This document shows positions 13,091 through 25,848 of a stretch of 64,000 bases of DNA, one piece after another (the first letter of the stretch is position 1; each line of letters starts with the position of its first letter). Source of the stretch: Salarias fasciatus (taxonomy: Eukaryota; Chordata; Actinopteri; Blenniiformes; Blenniidae); contig NC_043757.1 in assembly GCF_902148845.1 (NCBI RefSeq), positions 2,675,730-2,739,729 on the forward strand, in the 5' to 3' direction. Both the position numbers and the translations under genes were made by a program. The notes below the pieces were generated by a model. That model searched no databases and was not told the origin of the DNA. It saw only the letters and a list, made by a program, of their open reading frames with translations.

Positions 13091-13454
13091 AACAAGTGTC
13101 AGAAGGACTGGGTTAAAAAAAATCATACTGGCAATAAAAACGAATTTTTAAAAAGTTGCAAAAACGTTTGAAACGGTCAAGAATGAAGCAAATGATGAGA
13201 AAAAAATTCAAACAAAATAACCGAACGAGCTGAAAAGGTTAAAACAGCCAAAAACCACATAAAAAAAACTAAAACTGCGGCATTAATTCTAAATATATTG
13301 ATACATATACATAAATCAGCTTTAAAGTGTTTTGGTCTCTTTAGGAGAAGTTTATTTGTTGTGAAATGAAATGCTGCAGACTCTGGACCTGGTGCTGCGC
13401 AGTGAGACAGACGATGAAGAACTGAAACACTGAGGAAGAGGAGACGCTGGATGT

Positions 13455-14111
13455 TTAAAGCGATACTTCAACATTTTGGCAAATTGGCCCATTTGGCGCA
13501 ATTCCTTAGTCATTTCGAACAGCATACTTACTTTTTTTGTGAGGGCGAGCTGTTGTTTATTCAGAGGTGAGTCGGGGAAGGTTTTCAGGACGGACACAAT
13601 GAAAGTGGATGGTATTTTTGTTCCCCCTCGTCAAACTCATCAAACACACAATCCAACAACCCCATAACACTTTGGTGGACACGTTATAATCCACACATTC
13701 ACTACGCTGTGAAATATTAATGCAAAATTACAAGATTGAGTTGTTTATGCAAAGATTGCTACTTACTAAACATGGCGTCTGGGCGTAGTGATTTCAAAAG
13801 AAAAAGTAGTTCCTAGTATTTGCTTCAGTGTCGTAACGCTACAATATTATTTGTTGGTGTTCCACAGCGTAGTGAATGTGAGGATTATAACGTGTCCACC
13901 AAAGTGTTGTTGGATTTTGTATTTGATGAGTTTGACGAGGGGGAACAAAAATACCATCCACTTCCATTGTGTCCGTCCCGAAAACCTTCCCCGACTCACC
14001 TCTGAATAAACAACAGCTCGCTCTCACAAAAAAAGTAAGTATGCTGTTCGAAATGACTGAGGAGTTGTGCTAAATGGGCCAATTTGCCAAAATGTTGAAG
14101 TATTGCTTTAA
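13455..14111. mobile_element. Foldback (long-TIR) DNA transposon flanked by TTAA
   Basis: Two arms of about 250 bp (13459-13711 and 13863-14107) are inverse copies. The left end begins AGCGATACTTCAACATTTTG and the inverse of the right end begins AGCAATACTTCAACATTTTG. Both sides are flanked by TTAA (13455-13458 and 14108-14111), the expected target duplication. The loop of about 150 bp codes for nothing recognisable. TTAA targeting fits Kolobok or piggyBac. The AG terminus does not fit the usual CCY start of piggyBac, so a Kolobok-type non-autonomous element is the better guess. Confidence 0.88.
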
Positions 14112-14845
14112 GAGCTGGAGTTCAAACCCGTCTCCTGTACGAAGACGCGCCGCTGACAGGACGGTCTGAAACACGAGCGACACTCCAGGTGAATCGGGGG
14201 CTCTGGCCGTGCGGACGAGCAGGAAGCGCTGACGGACTCCACGGTCCGGCTCTCATCCGGGAATCAGACCCAGAGACGTGGCAGCCATCAGAGCGCGGCG
14301 ATCCGGCTCGTCAGCAGACGGTCCCATCAGCGCCGGCGCCTTAAACTCACTGATCACAGGCTAAGAATATGGAACCGATAAGTCTGTTTTGGAGACATTT
14401 CATGACTGCGACTGTTTGAACGTCGTCACTTCTCCGAGGAGTCGAGAGGAAGAAAGTCCCGGAAGGTCTGTTCCTTCACTCGGAGTCAAGTCTGAGACTC
14501 AAACGTGGCAGAAAGGCGCCGATTGATCATCGGTTCAGGTTCAGCAAACTCAAACTCAGGCGGGCGGACCTGCTGTGGATCAGAGGAATGTGGAACAGTG
14601 GTGTTTTCAGTTGAGCTGGGTTTCAGTTCAGATTTCAGACTCGATTTTCAGTGCGATTTTCTCGTCAGTTCACGATTTTTCAGTCACAGCAGCAATCCTA
14701 CTTGAACATGGAAGAGATCCTCAGGAACCGTTGCTATAAATAGTAGAAGCTAACTCCACCCTGGAGCATTATTAAAAACAGCAATGCTTCCATAAAGGAT
14801 TGAGCCCAAACAGCGACGTTAATCATGAAACATGAACCAAAACAA

Positions 14846-14849
<4 letters not shown>

Positions 14850-14888
<39 letters not shown>

Positions 14889-14923
14889 CAGAGAGAGAGA
14901 CAGAGAGAGAGGCAGAGAGAGAG
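14850..14923. repeat. (GA)n microsatellite
   Basis: A GA run interrupted by CAGAGA and GGCAGA variants. The Arg/Glu-rich frame across it is an artefact. Confidence 0.95.
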
Positions 14924-15654
14924 CTTCGGAAACCCTGCAATAATTCTGTCATTTCCAACTTAAACGCTTGTTTAAAGAAACAACCCAAACCCGACGAAAG
15001 TTTGTCTTTTTCCTCTGAAAAACACTGCGGTGCAAACGAGAAGCGCCACCTCAAACACGCTGAGAGAAACGCCGCTGCTCTTTCCTTTGATCACCGATCG
15101 GCCACAACTGTCCAGGTTCCTCCTGCAGGACCAGAGTCACCACGAGGCCGACAGCACCGACCCACAGGACCCCGACGGAAATCTGCTTCCTCAACAAATA
15201 GACAGCAATACGAGGTTCGATCGGACTCTTCTTTCCCCTCATAAAGAGATAAAAGATGGAGAATTATTGAAATGGGGAAGACTCAGAAATCAGAGGTTCA
15301 CGTCCTTCCAGCAAAAGGAGACAATTCACTGAGTAATTCTACCTCCCGGTGGGGTAATACACCTAAAGCTGCAGGATTATTTACCACAGTGGTGAGGATG
15401 TGCCGAACACCAATCAGCCGTTAGATTGAGCCGCAGCTGCCTGATGGGTTTGTGAGCCGGTTAACTGGTTTATATGGAGTGAAGTGGAGGACGGAAAATG
15501 AAAATATAGACTGATGAGATCAGGACGAGGCGTGAACCCACAGGGACAGACAGCCGAGATTTACACACCCGAGAACCAGATTTAACTGGAAAAAATACAC
15601 TGTTTCATGTGACAAGAGGTTCATGAGTATCTATAGAGGGAGAGGGTGTAGGAG

Positions 15655-16095
15655 CGAAAACCAGAAAACTACCAGAAGAAGGCAGAAAACAGAAAACATG
15701 AGAAGGCAACAAAAGACAGATTAACTACCATGAGAAGGAAGAAAACAGAAAACTACCACAAGAAGCCAAAGAAAACCCTCAGAAAAGTACCACAAGAAGG
15801 CAACAAAAACAGAAAACTACCGTGAGAAGGTAAAAAAACAACCAACAGAAAACTATAGTGAGAAAGCAAAAGAAGAAAAAACTGGAAACTACAATGAGAT
15901 GGTTAAAAAAACTATCAAAAGAAGCCAAAAAAAACCCCAAAATGACAACATAATTCAAAACAACAAACTACCAGTCACCCTGAGAAGCCCCCTCGCCCCC
16001 CCAAAAAAACCTCACAGACCTACCTCAAGAATGAAAAACTAAAACAGAAAACTACCAGAAGGAAAGAAACGAAGAGAAAAGTGAACAAGAAGAAG
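15655..16095. repeat. Degenerate minisatellite, AGAAAACTACCA words
   Basis: Imperfect repeats of CAGAAAACTACCNNNAGAAGG with variable spacing, ending in A-rich sequence. Confidence 0.7.
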
Positions 16096-16224
16096 GAAAG
16101 GAAATTAAAATAAGTCAAGAAATGACATGTTTCAGACTAGTTTTTTAGTTCTGGATGAAGTTGTGACGAGTTTTAGATGGAAGTGAAACTACTTTCAGAG
16201 CTCAGAGTGAGTTCAGAGGTGGCC

Positions 16225-16560
16225 GATGTGTCGGAATGGCACTGGAAGGATTTCCGAGAGGGTTCAGACCAGTCTGACAGCCAGCTGAGACGAGCTGTAG
16301 AGGGAGTTGACACTAGTTTGGGACTAAATGTGGTCATAGTCGAGACCAGATGTTGAAGGGACTGGGACTGGTTGAGGACTAGTTTTCGGTGTCGGGTGAG
16401 GGTTGACTGTTTGAGGTAGCTGAAACCAGTTTAGGATATACTTTGAAGGTTGTTGGGACGAGTTTCAGAGGTAGATGAGACTAGGTTAGGACGAAACTTG
16501 GACAAAGTGGACACATTTAGTTGAGATCAGTTTTTATATATCTGAGACGAGTCTGGAACT
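16225..16560. repeat. Degenerate minisatellite, GTTGAGACCAGTTT words
   Basis: Loose tandem copies of GTTGAGACTAGTTTGGGA-type units, heavily diverged. Confidence 0.55.
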
Positions 16561-16699
16561 GGGTTTGACAGTGTCCTTCTATCCATCCAGTACCGACCGC
16601 TCTTCCTGGACGGGGTAACGGGGGACGCAGTCTAATGTTGGACATAGTTGAGACCAGTTTCTGAAGAGCCTGGGACGAGCTGGGGATTGTTTTTTTTTT

Positions 16700-19290
16700 T
16701 GTTTGTTTTGCTGTAGTTAAGACTATATTTGACATTGAGAGTTTTTCTTAGCACAGCTGACTGTCGTTTGGGGCAATTGGGGCGACTTCAGGACTTGCTC
16801 CAGACTTTTCTTGGCTTTGTTTCAGGCTTGTTGTGGATTTATTCCAGACTTGTCTCAGACTTGTCTTGGATTCGTTTGGGACTCGTTGCGTCCATCCCTG
16901 CTGTCCCTGCCGCCTCGTCCCTCCGGTTGCCGGGTGGATTAGACGGGTTCATCTCATCGTAGCTGGTGTGGTTAGCGAGGCCGACGGAGAACATTGTGTC
17001 CCCCGCTCTGCTCTTCCTCCTCCTCCTCCTCCTCCTCCTCTTTATCCGCTGCCCTCTGTTGTCTTTAGTTTCCATCTGATTGAAAACACTTCGGAGAGGC
17101 TTTAAGCTGTTAACCCCGCGGCCCTGCAGCGGACCGCGCTGCCGCCGCCGCCGCCGCTGATATACGATCTGTCTCACGACCGCCGCGCTCAGCAGTAATC
17201 CACGCCAGAGCGGCGAATGCCACCCGATCAGCTTATCGCCGTACGCGGAAACCTCTTAAGTGCAACTTTGGGCGATTCGAATGTTGGAAATACAGGATTA
17301 CACGTTTCCTCGGAGAGGTCAGAGAACCCGATTGATCTCTGGAAACGACCACAAACACACAGTAATTCCAGCAGAGTCCAGGTTTCCCCACATTAACACC
17401 TGCTAAATCCCGCCGAGGCCCACATCAGGCTGCACATGGACACGTCAGCTGGTTCGAACCCCGGCTGACAAAACTCACAGCAGCTTCCTCTTTTGATTTC
17501 CTTTCACTGTTTGCTCTTTCTTCTGGTTTTCCCTCGATGTTTGTCCTGTCTGAGATACGCTGCATGAATCAAGCTGATAGATTATTATAAACTGGAGTCA
17601 CATCGAATACTCCAGGGATCCTAAACTGTTTTTATACAAACAGATTAATGAATCAGCTGTTTTTACAGTGAGACCCGCAGGTCATGTCTTCATTTATGTA
17701 TGTGTAGAATATATTCTCAACCACACCAAAAGTAAAAAAAGGAAGTCAGCTTTAACAGCCTGCAAAACTTTTAAAATGAAGTTTTTGAAGAAAAACATTT
17801 GTCTGAGTGATTTAAAAAGACCTACTCTCAAAAATACATTTTAGACCAAAAGTTTAAACCCAGAGTTTTAAAAAAGACCCACATTGACAGATAAGCGAAA
17901 GAAACTGTTTTTTTTCTCCAAATAATTACTTTTTTTTTTTTTTTTTACAAAATTAATAAATTTTAAAAGGACAAAAAGAACAATTTTATTTTAAAAATAG
18001 AATCACAGTTGAAAATTATTTTTTAAAAACATCATTAACAATTTAATTGAATAACACCAAATCATTTTTTTAAAGAATTTATTTAAATAGTGATTAAAAA
18101 ACAACCCAATCAAATCTCAATAACTCCAATCAGAATGAGTTTTTTTTGTTAGTCATTTTTTAAATCACTTAAAAAATGCAGAAATATTTTATGAAATGAA
18201 ATTTTTATCACAGTAAAATCAACAATAATTCATAAAACTTTGTTTTAATTATTTAAATAATTTCAAACGACCCTTGTAGGTTTATTGGATTATTGTAGAA
18301 AACCAGTCGTGGGATTTTTTTGTACAGTTCAGTGAAATCAATCCGTTTCGTTTGTTTCACCTGTGGCGGCGCTGAAGTGTTTAGAAGTTTGATTTTGGTG
18401 GTTATTGATAGATTCTGGATCAGGAGACGCTGCTGTCGAGTCCTGCGGCGGTTTTCCGATCTGTTTTCACTAAACGTGGCAGGCTCGGCGTTCAGGCGGC
18501 GATCTGGCGAGCGCGGACCCGAACGGCTGTGATTACACCGCCAGCCTCTCCTGTTACGAAGAGCTGCAGGGAGCCGGCGCGGCGGCCAATCAGCTGAAAC
18601 CGGAGAACGCTGTCCGCCGCAGATTAAAGGCGACCGCCGCATTTCTGCACGTGTTTGAGCACGTCCGAACCCAGAGAGCGCTACGTCTCATGGCACGGTA
18701 AAGACCGGCTCGCCGGGCCGACACAGACCTGCTCAAAGAGTCCCGCTTTCCTCAGAGACGCTGTAATGATTAGAAGCGTGGTCTGCGTTTCTGTTCATGT
18801 CAAGACGAGAACGCAGAACTTTAATCTGTGGAGTTTTGGAAAATGTGAGCATTAGCTAACAGCTAATCAACAAGTCATTGTCGAATTGAAATGCTAGCCA
18901 GTTTCACCCGAGGCTTTCAGATGCCTTGTTTCTGAGAAATTCCTATTTTAATCAAATAAATTATAAACATTTAAAGCACCTTGACTGTGCTAGCCTGTTA
19001 GCTTATTAGCCCTGTTTATTGAAAAAAGAGGAATATAAAAAGCAAACTGCAATCAAGTCTTCTAACCTTCCGAGTAAGTGCTGATATCTGTGTTTGTTTG
19101 TCAGTTTTTAAACAGTTTCTGAGAGTTTTTGCAGCTTTTTACAGCGTCACGGTTTACAGTCCGCCCGGTAACCGATGAGTCATCACGAGAAGACGAGACG
19201 TTCACTGACAATCAGCCATCTGGAAACTATGACAATCAGAGAGCAGGAAGAGCTCAATCAATGAGACGGGACGCATTAAAGGCATTATTA
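16700..19290. other. Non-coding stretch
   Basis: A CTC run lies at 17010-17042 and a CCG run near 17140-17158. A complex segment at about 17200-17430 is followed by AT-rich DNA at 17700-18260 and a CpG-richer patch at 18420-18720. I can support no gene here. Confidence 0.45.
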
Positions 19291-19291
19291 C

Positions 19292-19295
<4 letters not shown>

Positions 19296-19339
<44 letters not shown>
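19296..19339. repeat. (CA)n microsatellite
   Basis: An uninterrupted CA run. Confidence 0.97.
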
Positions 19340-19340
<1 letters not shown>

Positions 19341-21230
19341 CATTTTTTGGCTCATCATTATTGGCCACTCTCATGTCATCATGTTATCCTGGAACCAGCA
19401 AAACAGCAGGCCAGGACAAGCATAGACATATTATACACAGACCCCAGCTGATGGTGGACGGATGTCTACCAGGTCTATATTGTACATATCCATGGTGCCT
19501 ACTGCCGTCACTTTACGGAAGCTGTTGAGAAGCGGCAGTGTATGAAAGTCTATGGAAGTTAGACGTTTGCTACAATACAGCGTGTGTGTATTTGGCGCTT
19601 CATGATTGGCCAGTCGATTGAGGGCAGGCAGAGCTTGGACTGAATGGTCATAAAGATTACTCAAATACGCATGAATGAGGAGAAATAACTGAGGTTTTTA
19701 TGAGGTATTCACACCCTACCAAGGCTACAAGCTCATCACAGGCAGTGTTTGATGACAGATCCTGAGCGATGAGAATAGATGACGTGGTGACGTCTGGACT
19801 GGACCGCTGTTCGGCTCACAGCAGGAGGTCACGAGGGTGGAGACGCTCCAAGAAGTCAACTGGATTAAATCCAGTTCTTCCACAACCAAAGCATCACCAG
19901 ACAGAACTGACTGCTACAACTCAACGGCAAAGACATCAAACCGCTCAGCGTGAGGACAGTTTCTCTGTTCTTCTCTTCTTCAGCTCACCGTCTCTCATGT
20001 TTCAACTGTCGTCCGGTGGTGGTTTTTCATTTTGTTTAGTTTGAATACTGCTACATGATACTGATGGACCTGACAAGAGGAGAGAAAGACAGGAAGAGGG
20101 GGAAAGAGAGTGAAATAGAGAAAGAGAGAGGAAGAAAAGTGCAAAGGTACAACAACGATGCTTCGATCGGAACCGGCGCTCCAGACGAGCGGCTGCTGCA
20201 CCTGAACAGAGAGAGAACAGAGAACGTCCTGCGGACTTCTGCTGGAGAACACAGCCGGTAGTGATCTGGGACGTGCAAGCTGTGGATCCAGGTGCCAAAT
20301 TACAAACCAGAGCAACGTGAGAGAGCTGATCCAGACAGCCATGAGTCTAACAGCCCAAAGCCAACAAGGCCATGAGAACCTGCTGCAGAGCAGTCCGGAC
20401 CTCAGACGGGGGCGATGGTTCAGCTCCCAACAGGCTCTCCAAGATTTGATATCACACTTCTGTTTGCACTATTTTAAGAATTGGTTGTAAACTAGTTCAA
20501 TGCTTGACAGCAGAGTGTAGTACAGCACAGATCAATACAAAAACCCATCATCGACTAAACTCCCTGTTTGGATCAAACGTCCCACATTAAAAACCATTTC
20601 TCAGTAATTCCACAGAGACGTTTCAACAACATGATACTCAAAGAGTATTTCCCCAAATCAGCCTTGGTAAATCAACTTCACTCAGTTTAAAAGTCCCTGC
20701 AGTGACTTCTGCTGAGAACAGGCCGCTGCTGTGATCAGCGCTGCCAGATTGGGAAGGTTCCAGATCCTGTTAGAATCAGAGTCTGATCCAGGAGACGCTC
20801 CTGAAGGCGAGGAGGTGAAATACTACTGTCTGAAAATGTCACTGAGCTGGTCGTGGCTGTTTCTACGGTTCCTACCCAGTAGCTAATGCTAGCTCCTGCT
20901 AACTGCTATTAACGCTATGCTGAATTTATTCAGCCTTTCAGGAAGGCGGGGCTCCACTGCCAGGGGGAGGGGCTATTTCCCCGCAAGACGCCACAAAGGG
21001 AAAATCACCTGTTAGAGCACAAAGTGGACAAAGTGAGGGAGACGACCGACTTGCTTCACTTCTGGAGCCTCCAACAGGCTGTGAACACACACACACACAC
21101 ACACACGCAGAGTGATGGCTCTCTGCCAGGGTCAGTGGTCTCGCTCTTTAATGAGCGGTGAAGTGGTGACCACCAACGGGCTGTTAGTGAAATCAGAAGT
21201 GACTCAGACAATGGACGACGGTGGCGCACA

Positions 21231-21231
<1 letters not shown>

Positions 21232-21264
<33 letters not shown>

Positions 21265-21288
21265 CACACACACACACACACACACACT
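21232..21288. repeat. (CA)n microsatellite with one TC break
   Basis: The first of three CA/TG runs packed within 250 bp (21232-21288 CA, 21357-21380 TG, 21413-21473 CA). Confidence 0.95.
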
Positions 21289-21410
21289 ACTGTTTAATGA
21301 AGTGGGTCAGCGGGTGTGTGGAAGCTGCTAGAAACAGTTGGCTTAAAAAAATGAGGGGTGTGTGTGTGTGTGTGTGTGTGGGGGGAGGGCTGAAGGTTGA
21401 GGCAGAGGGT

Positions 21411-21412
<2 letters not shown>

Positions 21413-21473
<61 letters not shown>
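21413..21473. repeat. (CA)n microsatellite
   Basis: About 30 CA units, 33 bp after a complementary TG run at 21357-21380. The pair can fold into a hairpin. Confidence 0.96.
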
Positions 21474-21476
<3 letters not shown>

Positions 21477-21584
21477 CCCAGGCTCTGTTCTTGCTGCAGG
21501 TGTCGGGCGGAGGCGAAGCAGCGAACACGTCTTCACAGGAGTTTTATTCTCGGACGCCGCCTGTGAAGCAGCGCAGGACACAAA

Positions 21585-21635
21585 ATGGCTGCCGACGGGC
21601 GCCTTATCGCCATGGCAACGCCACCGCGCACGAAG
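21585..21635 (+). CDS. Candidate short first coding exon (unassigned)
   Basis: An ATG in good context (AAAATGG) opens 17 codons, MAADGRLIAMATPPRTK, ending at a strong splice donor AAG/GTGAGT. It lies in a small CpG-rich patch and overlaps a near-perfect X-box, ATCGCCATGGCAAC at 21606-21619. This is the look of a housekeeping-type first exon. I do not recognise the peptide and found no following exon, so it could equally be a 5' UTR exon or chance. Confidence 0.25.
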
Positions 21636-21659
21636 GTGAGTCCGGCTCCCGTTTGCTCG

Positions 21660-22900
21660 CTCACTAGTTCAGTTTCTTGTTTTTTCTAATCAGCTGAATT
21701 CTGACCTGACCTCTGGCGGAGGGTCGGCGGGTCTGAGGTGCGTTCAGGAGCGTCGGGGTTTCCCGGCGCTCTCCGGCTGGGAAACGTTTCCCGTCTGGCT
21801 TCGCTCGGCGAGAGACCGACACCGAGGATCCAAACACACAACACAGCAGAGCGCAGCACCACAACACAGTAAAACACACAACAAAACACACATTTCCTCC
21901 ACCGCCGTAGAAAAACGCCCAAACAGAAACGCTCACATAGTTTTTCTAAAAAGCTTCATCTCCAGTTTTGTGTTTTGACGCTCTGAATCTGCCAGAAATG
22001 AAAATGAAAAAGCTTTTTTTAACGATTCAAAATGAACGCGGGAGAGCTTTTCTGTATATTTAAGTTTTTTTTCATCTTGAAGTGAACCTGAGAGAGAATT
22101 CGAGTGAAAACCTGAACGATGAACAGAAACGATCTGCTTGAAGGAAAACCTCTTTTTTCTCTCATCACGTTTCTAATTTTTCAGTTTTCAAATTGGTGAG
22201 AAAAAAAATAAAAAAGTCAGCAAATTATTGCATAAAGATATGAAATGAGGTTAAAGGCGAAGAAATGTGGCAAAGAGTCAAGTATTTCTACATTTATTAA
22301 AAATGTTCAGAAAATTTAGTGTAAATTGTCAAAAACACATTTCTCAAGAATGAACTGCATTTATTTTACTTTCCCTCTTTTTAATTCAAATGTTGTTTTA
22401 TGTGGAAGATATTTCCCGAAGCTTCTTCACTGCGGTTAATATTAGAAATGTTGAGACGGTTTTGACCTGATTTCTGTAAAAAGCTTGAAAACATGAATTA
22501 TTCTGCGTCCGCAGGATTTTAGCTCCGACAGGAACAACATTTATAATTATTCAATGTTAATTCAAAGGTATTTAAGGTTCACTTCGCTGTTTGTAACGCT
22601 CAGCTGTATTCCCTATTTCTGCAAAAGCATTAACAAAAAAAAAAAAAAAGAGATGATGGAACTGTGAGAACAACGTGGCTAAATAAAAGAAAACACAGTT
22701 TCAGGTCGACTGAACAATAAATAAAAACTCAGCAGGGGATTTGTGAAAATATATAAATGAAACATTAATTAGTGGCTGAATTATAAATGAGGAAGACGTG
22801 ATGTTCTGATAGAAAACGACAGAGTTTAATCAGAATCTTTTTCTTTGAGTCTCAGAATTAAAAGTCATTAAAAAACTGAATGTTTGTCTTCAAGGTCACG
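21660..22900. other. Non-coding stretch
   Basis: Moderate to AT-rich intergenic or intronic DNA following the candidate exon at 21585. No repeat family or exon was recognised. Confidence 0.45.
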
Positions 22901-22905
22901 TTTCT

Positions 22906-23047
22906 ACTTCCTGTTGTTGTTCTGACTCCCGGAATCGACCAATCGCGTCGCTCGCCTCGGTCTGGCCGCTAAATAAAGTTTTCCATGGGAATCTGCTGCC
23001 GTCTCCATGGAGACCAGCTGTCACTCACACGGCCAGTGGGCGGGGCC
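22906..23047 (+). promoter_or_regulatory. Promoter-like module, copy 1
   Basis: Ordered motifs are an ETS-like ACTTCCTG at 22906-22913, CCAAT at 22939-22943, the palindrome GTCTCCATGGAGAC at 23001-23014 and a GC box GTGGGCGGGGCC at 23036-23047. The same order recurs at 23201-23287. No transcript is evident. Confidence 0.4.
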
Positions 23048-23200
23048 TCTTTCCTCGTCTGATCAGTTCTTGATCATTTTCAGATTTAAAATATCAAATA
23101 AAACATTTAAAAACAACCCAGAAGAAGAAGCAGCTGCAGGTTTTCAGCAGTTCAGTTCACAGAAGGAACATTTTTCAGTAACGTATAAAAACGTGTCTGT

Positions 23201-23287
23201 ACTTCCTGTTTGGACTGTTGGGATCAACCAATCACAGCGGCCGTCTCCATGGAGACCAGCTGATCGGTGTGAGCAGTGGGCGGGGCC
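23201..23287 (+). promoter_or_regulatory. Promoter-like module, copy 2
   Basis: ACTTCCTG at 23201, CCAAT at 23228, GTCTCCATGGAGAC at 23243-23256 and GTGGGCGGGGCC at 23276-23287. It is shorter than copy 1 because a segment of about 50 bp between CCAAT and the palindrome is absent. Confidence 0.4.
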
Positions 23288-24189
23288 TGTGAGAGCCAGT
23301 CACGGTTCTGATCTCCGGTTCTTGATTTAGCAGTTTCTCAGCTGAGAGTCGACAGAACTCGTTTTATTTTGGACCAAAAGAATAAAACCAGGAACCGAGT
23401 CTTTTATTCTGGTCGCTTCCTCAAAACACTGGTTCAGTTTGAACATTTAACTTGAACTTTACAGCTTAAGTTGTGATTTATTTCACTGAATTGAGATGGA
23501 ATCGATGTGAAATTGTCGTTAATCCTTGTCCAGGTGTATTGATTTGTGAGGTTTATTTTATGTAAGGTTTAAAGTTAGTCAAAAAATTAAAACTGTTATT
23601 CAATTCCTTTTTTTTTTAATTTAACTATTTTATATTCAGTGTTTACATGGTTCTCAGTATGACAAAAATCATCACCGAAACTGGTTTTTATATCAGTAAA
23701 TATTGATGATTGGCCATAATTTAATAATAATGCATCTCGAGTTATTATACTGACTGTCAACTGTACAAATACCAAGTCCAGGAGGATCTGGACCAGGAGA
23801 GCCAGGACCAGGACCAGGAGGCTCTGTCCTGACGGTCTGTCTACTGATCATGAGCAGAGGAACTATTGATCATATCCGTGCTGCTCATGTGAAGAAGCAG
23901 CGTCTCGGAAAAGTCGCACCGTTTCCACGGAGACGGAATGAGTGTTTTTAAAAAGTTGCATTCATGTGACTCTGAGCGCCAGTGTTCACTTCAGAACGCT
24001 GTGAAAACCTCAAACTCGCACCGACATCCAAACAGTTATGCAACACACACTTTACATGAACACACACCTCATTGCTCCTCATCAACTCCTCACACACACA
24101 CACACAGACACACACACACACACCAACAGCACCTCAGCTCTGCTCTGACCATCAGACAGCCAGCAGGGACTCTGCTGCCCCCTCATGGA

Positions 24190-24191
24190 CA

Positions 24192-24275
<84 letters not shown>
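24190..24275. repeat. (CA)n microsatellite
   Basis: A long CA run, followed 20 bp later by a TG run (24295-24315). It can form a hairpin. Confidence 0.96.
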
Positions 24276-24278
<3 letters not shown>

Positions 24279-24744
24279 GGATGCATGCTGATCCGTGTGT
24301 GTGTGTGTGTGTGTGTCTCTGTGTTGGTTTGATTTCCATCTCTGAGCTTGCAGGACAGATTTCTTTGCAGCACAGTGAACAAAAAACATCCTTAAATGAA
24401 ACAACTTCTATTTGTTCTTGAACAGGACTGAGCGTCGCCTCATCGTCATGATAAAAATACAGACTGGTGTTTCTCTCTGCTCCTCCCTCCGCCGGCTGCA
24501 GTTATTCCACTTTAAATCTGGTTTGAGTCTTTTAGTTGTAAGATTTTCATTCAGCGGAAGAGACGCGTGTTCAGAACAGAATCGATGGAAACGTGTTGAA
24601 AAGCAGGAAAACAATTTCAAACACAGCAGCCACAAACTTTATGCCACGATAAGGAGACGCGGCAGAAAACCCCACACCATTTTACTGACAAGGCAAAAAC
24701 ATCGGTGTTTGTTTTTACTGTCAGCGGCGTAGTTTTAGAGAATT

Positions 24745-24918
24745 TAAAACACTCAGAAATCAAGGAGGAAATATCACAAAATGTACTGAAAACAAGGAGC
24801 AACTATACAAAAAACAAGGAGGAAATACATACAAAATATACTGAAAACCAAGAGGAAATACACGAAAAATACACACAAAACAAGGCAAAAATACACACAA
24901 AACACACAGAAAAGCAGC
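24745..24918. repeat. Degenerate minisatellite, GGAAATACA words
   Basis: About six A-rich units of AAAACAAGGAGGAAATACAY with spacing near 30 bp. The Lys/Glu-rich frame across it is an artefact. Confidence 0.75.
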
Positions 24919-25612
24919 AGTAACTACATGGTGCATCAAGCCCGGTGCAGTCCCCGATCGCCACAGCCTCACGTCTCTTGTTTACTACCACCAGCACACA
25001 GGAAATCCAGAGAAAACACTCAGGAAAGAGAAAACATGCAGCACGGTCCTCACCAGACGTCATGGACTTCCTGCTGCTCCTCACCTGGTTCCCAGCATGC
25101 ACTGCCTGTAATCAACATAAAAAAATTCATAAAGTAAAAGATTAAAAAGACTAAATAAAGTTGTAAAGATTTATTTGAAGGTTTCTTGACCATCAGAAAA
25201 AAAACAGGATGTAAAAAATCACAATCAAATAAAAGTTGTCAACTAGGAAATGTTTGGGTTTTTGTTTCGAAGTACTACAATTATTAGTTACTTTTTGACC
25301 ACTAAGGAGGCTTCAAGTAGAAATGATTTCCTGTGTCAATGTCAGCACTTTTAATTTCTTGCTTCCAACGCAGATTATATTAAGTAAAACATGAGTAAAT
25401 TTACTTACTTGATGAGTAAAAGTACTTCATACTGATTGATGGAAGTGGCTTTAGTTTTTATATTTGATTACTTCCATCATCCCTCCATCCATGATGTGAA
25501 AGGTTTTTTTTATATAAGAATATAACTTGTATGGCAGTTTGAGTGTGGTTACACAAAAGTACAAACACCCCAAGATACTACAAAGATACTGCAATACTTG
25601 TAAAACTGTATC

Positions 25613-25848
25613 CACATTAGCTTTTGTTAGCATTAGCGTCTATCCACGTTAGCCATGGTTAGCATTAGCTTCTATCCACATTAGCTGTTGTTAGCATTTG
25701 CGTCTATCCACGTTACCTGAGGTTAGCATTAGCGTCTATCCACATTAGCCATGGTTAGCATTAGCTTCTATCCGCATTAGCTGTTGTTAGCATTAGCCTC
25801 CATCCACATTACCTGAGGTTAGCATTAGCCTCGTTCCACATTAGCATT
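25613..25848. repeat. 32-bp minisatellite with 96-bp higher-order period
   Basis: About seven 32-bp units begin CACATTAGC or CACGTTAGC and end in a CTATC-like sequence. Central variants (CATGG, TGTTG, TGAGG) recur in the same order, giving a three-unit higher-order repeat. Confidence 0.9.

Noticed and set aside
13476-14027. Open frames in the arms of the 13.5-kb foldback element
   Set aside because: The same words appear on opposite strands because the arms are inverse copies. No transposase motif is present.
19426-19700. Complex segment resembling a non-autonomous transposon
   Set aside because: No terminal inverted repeats or target duplication could be found.
21294-21581. His/Thr- or Cys/Val-repeat frames over CA/TG runs, here and at about ten other places
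   Set aside because: They are dinucleotide-repeat artefacts.
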